A stretch of 64,000 bases of DNA from the NCBI GenBank assembly GCA_012103455.1, contig WLWT01000001.1, forward strand, positions 3,851,288 to 3,915,287, given 5' to 3'. Under the pieces are notes generated by a model. That model made no database searches and had not been told where the DNA came from. It saw only the letters and a list, made by a program, of their open reading frames with translations. Every line of letters begins with the position of its first letter. Position 1 is the stretch's first letter. Shown in pieces: positions 1 to 8,311 of the stretch. A program made the translations under genes and the position numbers. The DNA comes from Gammaproteobacteria bacterium (GTDB lineage Bacteria; Pseudomonadota; Gammaproteobacteria; HK1).

Positions 1-2
1 AG

Positions 3-44
3 GTTCACTCAGCCGGCGGCATCAATATATTCACGCCTGATTAA
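3..44 (+). CDS. C-terminal end of an upstream gene (partial, uncertain)
   Basis: An open frame enters from the left edge and ends at TAA (42-44), encoding about 13 residues that end in GGINIFTPD. It stops 18 bases before the SDR start, as expected for the last gene of the same operon. The piece is too short to identify and could be chance. Confidence 0.3.
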   Translation, partial: VHSAGGINIFTPD

Positions 45-384
45 CGGGCCTGCGAGGTGGCGATGATGTTCGAATTGACTGGCAAAACCGCGCTGATAAC
101 AGGGGCGAGCCGGGGCATCGGCGAGGCCAGTGCCGTAGCGCTTGACCGGGCCGGCGCACGGGTCGTGCTAACCGGCTGTACCACCAGCGATTTAGAGCGT
201 GTGGCCAACACCTCGCAACACGATCCTCTGAGCATTACGGCGGACATGGCACCCGCGGGCGCCGGGGGCCAATTGGCGCAAGAGGTGATAGCGCAATGCG
301 GCGGCGTTGACATCTTGGTCAATAACGCCGGCATTCCCATACGGCGCAGGCCCGAACAATTGACGGAGCAAGGGTTAGACCGGG

Positions 385-675
385 GGGCGCCTTTAAAAAT
401 AGTAGTTTTTTTGTGAGTGCAAGGAAGCATCGCGCGCAGAACCGCAGTGTATAGGTGATCACTGCTATCCCACAAAATAGCTAAACACAGCGTATAACCT
501 ATTGATTTCCATAAAAAATTGACTATGGCATTGTGTTTGAGACATGAAAACAGTTTTTCCAATAAATTCAAAGGGTTAGTATGCTCTATGGGACAGCAGT
601 GATAGGTGATACATGAGGATTCGAGCACGGAGCTGACGCCGCAATCGCGGAAAAAGTGCATTTTTAGAGGTGCCC
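385..675 (+). mobile_element. MITE-A copy 1 (with nested MITE-B)
   Basis: Non-autonomous element with imperfect termini GGGCGCCTTTAAAAAT and ATTTTTAGAGGTGCCC, flanked by perfect 4-bp duplications CGGG (381-384 and 676-679). The MITE-A part is about 140 bp. A second element (460-601) plus its 9-bp duplication is nested inside. The termini match those of the IS5-family element at 44615-45829, suggesting the same transposase moves it (inference). Confidence 0.9.
460..601. mobile_element. MITE-B copy 1, nested in MITE-A copy 1
   Basis: 142-bp AT-rich element with termini CACTGCTATCCCA and TGGGACAGCAGTG (one mismatch), flanked by perfect 9-bp repeats ATAGGTGAT (451-459 and 602-610). The duplicated 9-mer is part of the MITE-A consensus, so this insertion is younger than the MITE-A insertion. 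The second copy is at 45881-46024. The 9-bp duplication excludes the same transposase as MITE-A, which makes 4-bp duplications. Confidence 0.88.
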
Positions 676-1159
676 CGGGTTTTCTCCATCAACGTACGCG
701 CATGGGTCATGTTCACCCTCGCCCCCCCATGATCGAGCGCGGCTGCTGCTGCGTTATCAACATCTCCTCAGTGGCCAGCCTCAAAGGCCCCCTGTGGGCC
801 GCGTGGCGTATGCCGGCACCAAGGGCGCGGTGGATGCCATGACCCGGGCGTTGGCGGCTGATTGGGGACCGCAAGGGATCCGCGTTAACGCCATCAATCC
901 CGGGCTCATCACCACCGCCATCTGGAAAGGGAGCCGCAACACGGTGCCCGGCCTTATCGATGATCTGGCCAACCAAGTACCGCTCAAGCGCTGGGGCGAT
1001 ACCGGTGACATCGCCGACGCCGTATTATTCCTCGCCGCGGACGCCTCGCGTTATATCACCGGAGAGTGCATCGCGGTGGACGGTGGCCTTATCCGCCTTT
1101 CGTCCAACCCCGTCAAGCTGACTGAATGGTAAGAGCCAACCGTCCTCTACTTCAGGGCA

Positions 1160-2155
1160 CTACCGTTGCGCCAGCCGCGGATCCAAGATATCGCGCAAGC
1201 CGTCACCCAAGAGATTGAATCCCAGCACAGTGATGGAAATAGCCAGCCCCGGAATGACCGCCAGCCCCGGCACCTGTTCCATATAGTCCGTGGCGGCACG
1301 CAGATCACCGCCCCAATCCGGCGTCGGCGGCGGCGTACCCAAACCCAGATAAGACAGCGCCGCCAGCGCCAATATGACGATGCCAAGATAAACCGTCGCA
1401 TGGACGATCAGCGGTGAAACACAGTTCGGCAGTATCTCCCGGAGCACGATATAAGAGGATGAATTGCCCATCAGCCGGGCCGCCTCCACGTACTCTTTGC
1501 CGCGCTCGTTCAACATAGCGCCGCGCATCAGCCGCGCCGTTTCCGGCATGAACGCAACGCCTAAAGCAGTCACCAAAATAGCGTCGCGGGCCACCCCCTC
1601 CAGTTTGTACGCCTGGGCCAAAGTCATAAAAAGTAAAAACAACAAGATACCGGGAAACGCCAGCAGAGCATCCACAAAACGCATGGCAAGACCGTCGATC
1701 CAGCCGCCGGCATAGCCCGCAAACAGGCCCAAAGGCACCCCCAACAGTAAGCCCAACGACACGGCCAACAAAGCCACCACCAACACCCGGCGCCCACCCC
1801 ATAAAATGCGCGAGTACACATCACGGCCGAAATGATCGGTACCCAGCAGGTGCTCGCAAGAAGGAAGCTGTAGCCGCTGCGTCACATCGATTTTGAGCGG
1901 ATCGTACCGGGTCAAAACCGGCGCCATGGCGCAGACGGAAAAAACCAACAACAAAATAACGCCACCCGCCAATCCGGTCTTGCTCTTCGCCAACTCCGCG
2001 GCGGCGTCACGGCCACGTTGGCGCCACCGGCGAAAGCGCATAGCCGCCGGCTCGGCGGCGGCCCGCCTCGATGTCCGCGGCCGTTGCATACGAGGCCCCG
2101 GCACACTAGGCGCGCAACGCCCGGGGGAGGCGCGCGGAGGAATGGGGTCGTTCAT
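1160..2155 (-). CDS. DppC/OppC-type ABC transporter permease (orphan)
   Basis: 331-residue inner-membrane permease of a dipeptide/oligopeptide importer. After a basic N-terminal tail it has a first membrane segment, then the LLGTDHFGRDVYSR motif near residue 104 that is diagnostic of DppC/OppC, then further hydrophobic segments and the EAA-type loop 'EYVEAARLMG' near residue 222 that contacts the ATPase. It ends with GDGLRDILDPR. The expected DppB partner, which normally lies just upstream, is absent: upstream of the start are 33 bp and then MITE-A copy 2. The gene is probably a leftover of a rearranged operon, or works with subunits encoded elsewhere. Internal Met codons at residues 23 and 39 are alternative starts because the N-terminal 40 residues look non-conserved. 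Confidence 0.85.
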   Translation of the reverse strand: MNDPIPPRASPGRCAPSVPGPRMQRPRTSRRAAAEPAAMRFRRWRQRGRDAAAELAKSKTGLAGGVILLLVFSVCAMAPVLTRYDPLKIDVTQRLQLPSCEHLLGTDHFGRDVYSRILWGGRRVLVVALLAVSLGLLLGVPLGLFAGYAGGWIDGLAMRFVDALLAFPGILLFLLFMTLAQAYKLEGVARDAILVTALGVAFMPETARLMRGAMLNERGKEYVEAARLMGNSSSYIVLREILPNCVSPLIVHATVYLGIVILALAALSYLGLGTPPPTPDWGGDLRAATDYMEQVPGLAVIPGLAISITVLGFNLLGDGLRDILDPRLAQR

Positions 2156-2188
2156 CAGGACTAGTCCCTGTGCACAGAGATACTAGTG

Positions 2189-2328
2189 GGCACCTCTAAA
2201 AACAATAATTGTTTCGTGAGTGCAAGGAAGCACCGCGCGCACAACCGCAGTGTATAGGTGATACCTGAGGATTGGAGCACGGCGCTGACGCCGCCATCGC
2301 GGAAAAAGTGCATTTTTAGCAGGTGCCC
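2189..2328 (+). mobile_element. MITE-A copy 2
   Basis: 140 bp with termini GGGCACCTCTAAAAAC and TTTTTAGCAGGTGCCC and a perfect 4-bp duplication TAGT (2185-2188 and 2329-2332). It lies between the orphan dppC and the NIPSNAP gene and has probably replaced or displaced the dppC promoter region. Confidence 0.92.
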
Positions 2329-2425
2329 TAGTGTATAGGCGGGATACAAAATAATGCGCTAAAGTGTGCGCTGTCAGCCGCACCCAGGCCCGCGGCCCCT
2401 TACCCCGCTGCTGGAGATACGACAA

Positions 2426-2746
2426 ATGTTCTACGAATTGCGCCAATATAAAATTTTCCCTGGCAAGATGGATGAGTGGGTGAAACTCATGGAAGAGCGC
2501 ATCATTCCTTTTCAGATCTCCAAAGGAATGGTCATCACCGGCAGCTTTCGCGGCGAGCAAGACGAAACGGTCTACGTTTGGATGCGCCGCTTCGACTCCG
2601 AAGAAGCGCGCGAACAGTTGTACGCCGCCGTATACGAAAGCGATTTTTGGCAAGATGAAATGGCGCCCATCATCAGCCAACTCATCGATCGCTCCGCCAT
2701 CCAAGTAACCCGCATCGTACCGACGCCCAAATCCGTGACCCACTAA
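2426..2746 (+). CDS. NIPSNAP-family protein
   Basis: 106-residue ferredoxin-like (dimeric alpha/beta barrel) protein beginning MFYELRQYKIFPGK, typical of bacterial NIPSNAP proteins, which often accompany catabolic gene clusters; biochemical role not known. The start at 2426 has GGAG at 2412-2415. Upstream in-frame codons to 2366 run into non-conserved sequence and were excluded. The dimerisation motif region 'WKYRDxxER'-like is represented by 'VWMRRFDSEEARE'. It is followed 33 bp later by the enolase-superfamily gene in the same direction, so co-transcription is likely. Confidence 0.8.
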   Translation: MFYELRQYKIFPGKMDEWVKLMEERIIPFQISKGMVITGSFRGEQDETVYVWMRRFDSEEAREQLYAAVYESDFWQDEMAPIISQLIDRSAIQVTRIVPTPKSVTH

Positions 2747-2779
2747 CCCTCACGCAGCCAACGTTCTTACGGATCACTC

Positions 2780-3886
2780 TTGCGGATTAAAAGAGTAGAC
2801 ATTTACGGTTACGACCTGAGCTACCGCTACGGCAACTACGTTATGTCCGGTGGCCAAGTGGTCACCCATCTGCCGAGCACAGTGGTGCGCATCCACACCG
2901 ATGCCGGCATCGACGGTTTCGGTGAAGTGTGTCCGCTGGGTCCGTTGTACCTCGCCGCCCACGGCGAAGGCGCGCGAGCGGCACTGGCGGCCATGGCACC
3001 CGGCCTCATCGGCGTGGACCCCTGTAACCTAAACGCCGTCCACGCAGCCATGGACAGCCGGTTGCGCGGCCATGCTTACGCCAAAAGCCCCATCGACATC
3101 GCTTGCTTCGACATACTGGGCAAAAACACAGGCCAGAGCGTCACCACCTTGCTGGGCGGCTTGGCGCAGGACAGCTTCCCCCTCTATAAAGCCGTCCCCT
3201 TGGATACTCCGCAGGCCATGCGCGACTACGTCATCGCTAGGCGGACCGAGGGCATCCACCGCTTTCAACTCAAAATCGGCACCGATCCGCACGAGGACGC
3301 CAACCGCGTGCGCGCGGTGGTAGCGGTACTGGAAGACGATGACTTCGTGGTAGCCGATGCCAACGGCGGTTGGTGTTTGCAAGAAGCGGTCATCGCCGCG
3401 CGCCTGCTGGAGCCACTGTCACGGGTATTTTTCGAACAGCCGTGCGTGACACTGGAAGAATGTTTGTATGTGCGCCAACGGACTTCGTTGCCCATGGTAT
3501 TGGATGAAGTCATTACCGATGTGAACACCCTGCTGCGGGCGTTTCACGCCGGCGCCATGGAAGCGGTTAATTTAAAGCTCTCCAAGTTCGCCGGCTTGAG
3601 CGGATCCAAACTCATTCGCGATCTGGCTAAAGCACTAGGACTCAGGATCACAATAGAAGACACCTGGGGCGGCGATCTGGTCACCGCCGCAGTCGCCCAT
3701 TTAACGGCCAGCACACCAGCCAAGCAGGTGCTGACGGCATCTTTCATGAACGACTGGACCAACGAACACATAGCCTATTATCAGCCACGCTCCGCCGCCG
3801 GTACGGGCAGCGCACCCACCGCACCCGGCCTCGGCGTGGAGGTGGACCTGAAAGTCCTCGGCAAACCGCTCTTCACCGTTGTGTAG
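2780..3886 (+). CDS. Enolase-superfamily dehydratase/racemase (MR/MLE type)
   Basis: 368-residue enolase-superfamily enzyme: an N-terminal capping domain (about 1-120) and a C-terminal barrel. Metal ligands appear as Asp in VVADANGGW (about 194), Glu in FFEQP (about 220) and the Asp-Glu pair in MVLDEV (about 243). The barrel lysine in VNLKLSK (about 268) is present. In the second-strand KxK motif the sequence is FQLKIG, so only the second lysine is kept. The overall look is closest to hydroxyproline/proline-betaine branch enzymes (cis-3-hydroxyproline dehydratase or betaine epimerase), but substrate assignment is a guess. The start is TTG at 2780, the position giving the conserved MRIKRVDIYGY opening. 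Confidence 0.8.
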   Translation: MRIKRVDIYGYDLSYRYGNYVMSGGQVVTHLPSTVVRIHTDAGIDGFGEVCPLGPLYLAAHGEGARAALAAMAPGLIGVDPCNLNAVHAAMDSRLRGHAYAKSPIDIACFDILGKNTGQSVTTLLGGLAQDSFPLYKAVPLDTPQAMRDYVIARRTEGIHRFQLKIGTDPHEDANRVRAVVAVLEDDDFVVADANGGWCLQEAVIAARLLEPLSRVFFEQPCVTLEECLYVRQRTSLPMVLDEVITDVNTLLRAFHAGAMEAVNLKLSKFAGLSGSKLIRDLAKALGLRITIEDTWGGDLVTAAVAHLTASTPAKQVLTASFMNDWTNEHIAYYQPRSAAGTGSAPTAPGLGVEVDLKVLGKPLFTVV

Positions 3887-4100
3887 ATCATCAGCGTCAG
3901 TCATGGACTAGGAAGTCATCGACTAAGAAAGGAAATGGGGTAGAAACCCCAACAGAATTAGCGCAACGGATGAATACATGGCATATTGCCATAAACAACT
4001 GCTGCAACTCGCCGTAGAATTGTGCAATGGTAGAATTGTGCAATGAATGTCCGGCGAATACCTGTTAGCCCTCATAAACTGGTAGTAAAAAAGGTCAAAA
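3887..4100. other. Intergenic spacer with short direct repeats
   Basis: No gene. It holds two 15-bp units (tcatggactaggaag, then tcatcgactaagaaa; 3901-3930), a small hairpin ggggtagaaacccc near 3936-3949, and a perfect 16-bp direct repeat gtagaattgtgcaatg at 4014-4029 and 4030-4045 just upstream of the restriction gene. Base composition drops sharply here, marking the left edge of the AT-rich block. Confidence 0.6.
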
Positions 4101-4901
4101 TTGAAACCACAAGAAAAGCAGTATATTGAAACCTTCCTTGAACCAATAAGGAAGTGCAGGGACTACAGGCCAAAATTTGGGCAAGGTAACAACGATGACG
4201 GATTGTCATTGTCCCAGTTCAAGCATTTGTACGGCTCAGATCCGTTCTACGCATGGCTAGGGCTAGATACTGCTCTCATGTATTCAGCTCATCGAGCAGC
4301 AGGTGGAATGACCTCTGTTTACCGTCAAATTGGTATCGGATGTGAACGTCTTTTTAGAGCTGTCTTGGTAGATAGCACAGGTTACACAGACCCAGAATTT
4401 GCTACTTGGTCTTATTCAGCACAAACCAGTTCCGGCAAAGACAAGAAGTTATCTCTTGACGGGAGACTCGAACTATCCGAAATAAGAAATCCAAATGTAC
4501 TTGGTAACGTCCAGAACTGGATTGCAGATTACTGTACATATTTAGGCGATGTCAAAAAACCAAGAAAGGGAATAGTATTCGAGGTACGACAAGGTTATAA
4601 AAGTAAAGACTCCAAGCGTCAGAATGCCGATATTGATAATGCTACAGTGGCATGGGCAAATGACTACCTACCTGTATTCGCTATCTTTTCGTCACAGATT
4701 GACTCAGATATAGTCCTTCGATACCGCAACAATCGCTGCGGTATTCTTATCGGCAGAACAAACCGCGATTCACAAATGTCATTGTATGCGTTCTGTGATC
4801 AAGTTCTTGGGTATGATTTGGCTGACTTCTTTAAACGGCACACCAACAGTATAAAAACAGGAATTCACGATGTTCTCGAAACCTTGTTGAATGCAGAGTA
4901 A
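4101..4901 (+). CDS. Putative type II restriction endonuclease
   Basis: 266-residue protein without a family I can name with certainty. Function is inferred from position: its stop TAA overlaps the methyltransferase start (TAATG at 4899-4903). It contains GKDKKLSLDGRLEL (about 114-127) and FEVRQGYKSKDSKRQN (about 157-172), an acidic residue followed by an E...Q/K-rich strand that resembles a PD-(D/E)XK active site. Such enzymes cut unmodified DNA. The start is TTG at 4101 after a weak AAGG at 4091. GC content is near 41%, far below the neighbours, and codon use differs, both signs of transfer. Confidence 0.65.
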   Translation: MKPQEKQYIETFLEPIRKCRDYRPKFGQGNNDDGLSLSQFKHLYGSDPFYAWLGLDTALMYSAHRAAGGMTSVYRQIGIGCERLFRAVLVDSTGYTDPEFATWSYSAQTSSGKDKKLSLDGRLELSEIRNPNVLGNVQNWIADYCTYLGDVKKPRKGIVFEVRQGYKSKDSKRQNADIDNATVAWANDYLPVFAIFSSQIDSDIVLRYRNNRCGILIGRTNRDSQMSLYAFCDQVLGYDLADFFKRHTNSIKTGIHDVLETLLNAE

Positions 4902-6190
4902 TGGAAATGAAGATTGGTCAGCGTTCAGATTACACATTTAAGTACAACAAGAAACTTGGTAGGCATGGCTGGTTACGCCTCACTCCTGCATACTCGGTTA
5001 AGTTGGTTGAAGAGGTTATTCACAGTATCCCACAAAACTCCTTTATTCTCGATCCGTTTTCTGGCACGGGGACAACTGGACTTGTTGCGGCTGAAAATGG
5101 CTTGACAGCACATTCCCTTGACATAAATCCCTTTCTAATTTGGTTGGGCGATGCAAAGTGCCGGAACTATTCGGCTCGCGAATTGAAGGAGTTAAGAGTC
5201 GGTATTGATACAGTACTTGCAGAATGTAAAGAACTTGCGAATGAAGAGAATTGGTTGCCGGACATACATAACATCACTAGATGGTGGTGTGAGCATACGC
5301 TAAGTGTGCTTGCAGCGCTTCGGCAATCCCTTGTTAATCAATTTGAAGAGCCTGCAAACAATAACGTTTCATCTCTTGCTTGGATCGCATTCTGTCGGCT
5401 AATCATTGAAACCTCATCAGCGGCATTTAATCATGTGTCAATGTCTTTTCATGATGAAGTTACAACGTTTGAGATAGAACAAATAGAATCTCTATTCGTA
5501 GAAATCCTCGAAGCAATAACTGACAGCGCCGAACAACCTCTTTCTGGAGAAGCATCCATCTATTCTGTAGATTCAAGAGAAAAAGTTTCTATTGATGGGG
5601 TTAAATATTCTCACGTCGTTACTTCTCCACCGTATCCGAATCGGATTAGTTACATTCGTGAACTGCGACCCTATATGTATTGGACTAAATTTCTCGATAC
5701 AGCAAGGGAAGCCGGTGAGCTAGATTGGAAAGCAATAGGTGGAACTTGGGGTGTGGCGACAAGTAGGCTTCAAAGTTGGGAATCCAACGGTACTCAACTA
5801 CCAGAGTCGCTCAAACGAGTCGTATCTAGAATTCTTGAAACAGAAGAAAAGAATGCTTTGCTGATGGCTAATTATGTCTGGAAATACTTCCATGACATGC
5901 ACTTACACCTTCAAAACCTGAAAACTTCTTTGAAAAAAGGAGCAGAGCTCTCTTACATAGTAGGTAATTCAAGTTTCTACGGCAAGCAAGTACACACCGA
6001 TAAGCTACTTGAGGATTCACTCAAAATGCTTGGTTATAACAATGTAGGAAGCAGGATTGTCAGAAAGCGAAATTGTAAAAAAGAATTGTTCGAGTACTGC
6101 GTATACGCGACATGGCAAGAATCAAGAGTTTTCGTGCCAAAGTATTTCAGAACTCACCAAGATAATGCGGTCCAACTCGAACTTTTATGA
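4901..6190 (+). CDS. Type II DNA methyltransferase (m4C-like, gamma-type motif order)
   Basis: 429-residue S-adenosylmethionine-dependent DNA methyltransferase. Motif X-like sequence HGWLRLTPAYS (22-32) precedes motif I DPFSGTGTT (51-59), which binds the cofactor. The catalytic motif IV is TSPPYPNRISY (about 240-250); SPPY is typical of N4-cytosine enzymes. Order X-I-IV with the long stretch between I and IV as a likely target recognition region fits a gamma-type arrangement. It overlaps the upstream putative endonuclease by one base, forming a classic R-M operon. GC near 41%. Confidence 0.85.
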   Translation: MEMKIGQRSDYTFKYNKKLGRHGWLRLTPAYSVKLVEEVIHSIPQNSFILDPFSGTGTTGLVAAENGLTAHSLDINPFLIWLGDAKCRNYSARELKELRVGIDTVLAECKELANEENWLPDIHNITRWWCEHTLSVLAALRQSLVNQFEEPANNNVSSLAWIAFCRLIIETSSAAFNHVSMSFHDEVTTFEIEQIESLFVEILEAITDSAEQPLSGEASIYSVDSREKVSIDGVKYSHVVTSPPYPNRISYIRELRPYMYWTKFLDTAREAGELDWKAIGGTWGVATSRLQSWESNGTQLPESLKRVVSRILETEEKNALLMANYVWKYFHDMHLHLQNLKTSLKKGAELSYIVGNSSFYGKQVHTDKLLEDSLKMLGYNNVGSRIVRKRNCKKELFEYCVYATWQESRVFVPKYFRTHQDNAVQLELL

Positions 6191-6207
6191 ATTCGGCACA
6201 TCAAATA

Positions 6208-6306
6208 AGGTTGCACACTATCGCGCAACAAGCCGTGGCCAGAGCACTGCAAAACCGCGCTCCGCCAACCCATAGGCCAACAGTTTTAGCGAGTTGTTCT
6301 TATGGG
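6208..6306 (-). pseudogene. Short remnant of an alpha/beta-hydrolase gene
   Basis: Two stretches match the hydrolase pseudogene at 13682-14596. 6208-6240 resembles 13969-14001 (shared cacactatcgcg and aaccgtgg/aagccgtgg). 6250-6306 resembles about 14365-14418 (shared tccgccaaccc/tccgccagcct and agttttagcgag). The part between them is deleted. This is a dead second copy of that gene. Confidence 0.55.
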
Positions 6307-6468
6307 GACCACTAAAAATAGACTAAATGGTACAATATAAGTAACTCAAGCTTCGAGGTTCAAAAGGGATAAGAAATCGGAGGCAACCTACTGATTTAAA
6401 ATAAAGTGGGTTTTGCATGCGTTACAATGTCAGCTCTAACCCAGACACCAATAATGCAGAAGACCCAT
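6307..6468. other. Spacer without recognisable gene
   Basis: AT-rich stretch between the hydrolase remnant and an IS4-like fragment. It contains a plausible ribosome-binding sequence (atcggagg near 6376) but no convincing reading frame before 6469. Confidence 0.4.
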
Positions 6469-6636
6469 ATGAATAGTGCTACAGAAAACAACGCACTTCC
6501 ATCGTTAGTCAAGGACCGCCTAGTCGATGCCAAGCACGGCTACATTGACAATCTCTTTGCGGATACCTGGAAGGTGCTGTCGCTTAATCGATGGATAAAG
6601 ACGGCTAACCTCACGAAGCGGAGCGGTATTGAGACT
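6469..6636 (+). pseudogene. N-terminal fragment of an IS4-like transposase
   Basis: 56 codons starting MNSATENNALPS and containing KVLSLNRWIKTANLTKRSG, a pattern I associate with N-termini of IS4-type transposases. The frame is cut by the left terminus of the IS30 element at 6637. Family assignment is from pattern memory and is weak; the truncation itself is clear. Confidence 0.45.
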
Positions 6637-7756
6637 TGGATTCAAGTCATAAGTGCATAACCCATGACTTTTCTTGCGTCTATTCCAGTCAGTTCCTTGA
6701 ACATCTCGTAAGGCGTCCTGTAACTAAGGCACTTTCTGGGTCTGCTGTTCAACTTGTCAACCGCTCCAATCACCTCTGTTTCGGTGACTTGATCCAACCC
6801 CATGGATTCGGGGAAGTACTGTCTGAGTAACCCATTCCCATTTTCATTTTGCCCTCTCTCTCCCATGAGTGGTAAGGCGTTGCAAAATAGCTTTCGCACT
6901 TCAACGCCTTGTTGACTGCTGTATGACCCACAAACTCTTTGCCATGGTCGTAAGTAATCGTCTTGACACACTTTTCGAGAGGCTCCATTACGTCAATCAT
7001 GGCCTGTTTAACCGCATCCGCTTTTTTGCTCCGCAAGGGTAGTGCAAGTCGCGGTTTTGTTTTTCGCTCATCCAGTGTGACGATAGCTCCTTTGTGTTTC
7101 TTACCGATGACGGTATCGGCTTCCCAGTCACCTACTTGCTCACGCTTGTTAACGTCCTCTGACCTTTCTTCAATACCGGCACGATCAGCAATAGCGGTTC
7201 GATTGTGCACGCAACCGTATCTTTTTCGATAAGTTTTTCTCTGCTGGCGCAAATGCTTGTAGAGCGTTCCACCGTTGGCTTTATCACCTGAAACGTACGG
7301 GTCAATGGTTTCGTGATGAAGCTCGATAACGCCTTCGTGTGTAAGCCTTCCGCAAACCTGCTCGGGACTCCAATCAGCCCGTATATCTCGACCTATTCGT
7401 TCCTTGATATCAGGGGTCAACTTAACCGCTTTAGGCTTATCCTTATGACGCTGTTGAGCCATCTGGTGGGCTTGTTTATACCGATACCCTCTTTTCCCTG
7501 TGTTGCGCCCCAACTCACGAGAAAGGCTACCCTGTACACGCCCTAACGCCGCGGCTGTTTTGTTCTGGGAAGTGCCCTTTTCGCGTTCAGTTTGGATATA
7601 ATGTCTTTCTTCGGAACTCAAGTGTTTATAGGCCATTTGTGTCGTCCTCTGTCGGGTGTGGTTACTTAACAGAGTACCCCTGAGTTCTGATTCACTCCAA
7701 AGGCACTTTAAGCAACCCTCTGGCTCCAGAGGTTATGCACTTATGATACGAATCCA
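6637..7756 (-). mobile_element. IS30-family insertion sequence
   Basis: About 1.12 kb with 25-bp terminal inverted repeats (6638-6662 and 7731-7755) that differ at about three positions; core cataagtgcataacc. It contains one transposase gene on the minus strand. Its right end has landed in, or recombined with, another IS30-like element whose transposase frame breaks right after FAKP at about 7757. Confidence 0.8.
6642..7636 (-). pseudogene. IS30 transposase, frameshifted
   Basis: Transposase of the IS30 family. An N-terminal HTH region (MAYKHLSSEERHYIQ, then SQNKTAAALGR) and DDE catalytic core are visible: D in VGDWEADTVIG, D in TITYDHGKEF, and the terminal region with LLRQYFPES. The reading frame shifts at a short (TC)n tract at about 6852-6863, within HSWERE/GQNENGNG, so the C-terminal 70 or so codons are in another frame. 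Programmed slippage is possible for some ISs but IS30 usually has a single frame, so decay is more likely. Confidence 0.85.
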
Positions 7757-8305
7757 GCTGGTTTCGCAAAATAGGTATCACATTCTAGCTTTTTAGCCAG
7801 CGTCTCGTGTTGTGCAAACTCTTTGCCGTTATCGAGGGTAATTGTTTTAACGTGGGCCTTGAGCGGTCTGAGCAATGCTACTATCGCGTCTTTAACAGAC
7901 TCGGCCTTTTTTCCTGCTAATGGTGCCGCTAGACGCAGCTTACTTTTCCTATCATCGAGTGTCACAATCGGACCTTGGTGATGTTGGCCAATGAGGGTGT
8001 CGGCCTCCCAATCGCCTACACGTTGACGATGATTGGCAGCTTCAGGACGCTGCTCGATATCAACGCGATTAGGAATACCCGTGCGATTACGAGGCGACCC
8101 GTAGCGCTTGCGATAGGTCTTAGTCTGGTGTCGAAGATGTTGATAGAGTGTTCCTCGCGCTTTTTTGTCTGTCAAAATGTACTGATGAATCGTTTCATGA
8201 TGAAGCGTAACGACGCCCTCTCGTTTCAGGCGGCCCGCCGCCTGTTCAGGGCTTCAGTCTTGTTCCATGTAGTGGTGGATGAGTGATTTTACCTCGTCCG
8301 TCAAT
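7741..8305 (-). pseudogene. IS30-family transposase remnant
   Basis: A second, different IS30-type transposase, only about 60% complete. Visible pieces: SPEQAAGRLKREGVVTLHHE, then GTLYQHLRHQTKTYRKRYG, VGDWEADTLIG, LDNGKEFAQHE and a stop just after DTYFAKPAG where the other IS30 terminus begins. An in-frame TGA sits at the expected Trp before SPEQ (near 8260). The N-terminal part is missing beyond the IS630 insertion at 8312. Confidence 0.8.
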
Positions 8306-8311
8306 TTACTA

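Larger units (their letters stand above)
63..1132 (+). pseudogene. SDR-family oxidoreductase, interrupted by a MITE and frameshifted
   Basis: Short-chain dehydrogenase/reductase family: NAD(P)-dependent cytosolic oxidoreductases with a Rossmann fold. The N-terminal half has the cofactor loop TGASRGIGEA near residue 15 and the NNAG motif near residue 90. The C-terminal half has the YAGTKG active-site Tyr/Lys and the NAINPG and YITGECIAVDGG signatures, ending at 1132. MITE-A copy 1 (385-675) splits the gene after 'GLDR'. Removing the element plus one CGGG duplication restores the codons for DRVFSINVRAW. Two more frame changes follow, one in a C-run near 715-726 and one near 790, so the gene is dead beyond the transposon hit. 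The start at 63 has GAGG at 54-57 region; GTG at 57 is an alternative. The substrate cannot be told. Confidence 0.85.

Noticed and set aside
41..661. Long minus-strand frame across the SDR and the two MITEs
   Set aside because: It is antisense to the SDR codons and reads through MITE ends; no recognisable domain.
6852..6863. Programmed frameshift in the IS30 transposase
   Set aside because: IS30 elements normally use one frame and the shift lies in a simple (TC)n tract, so mutation is the simpler reading.
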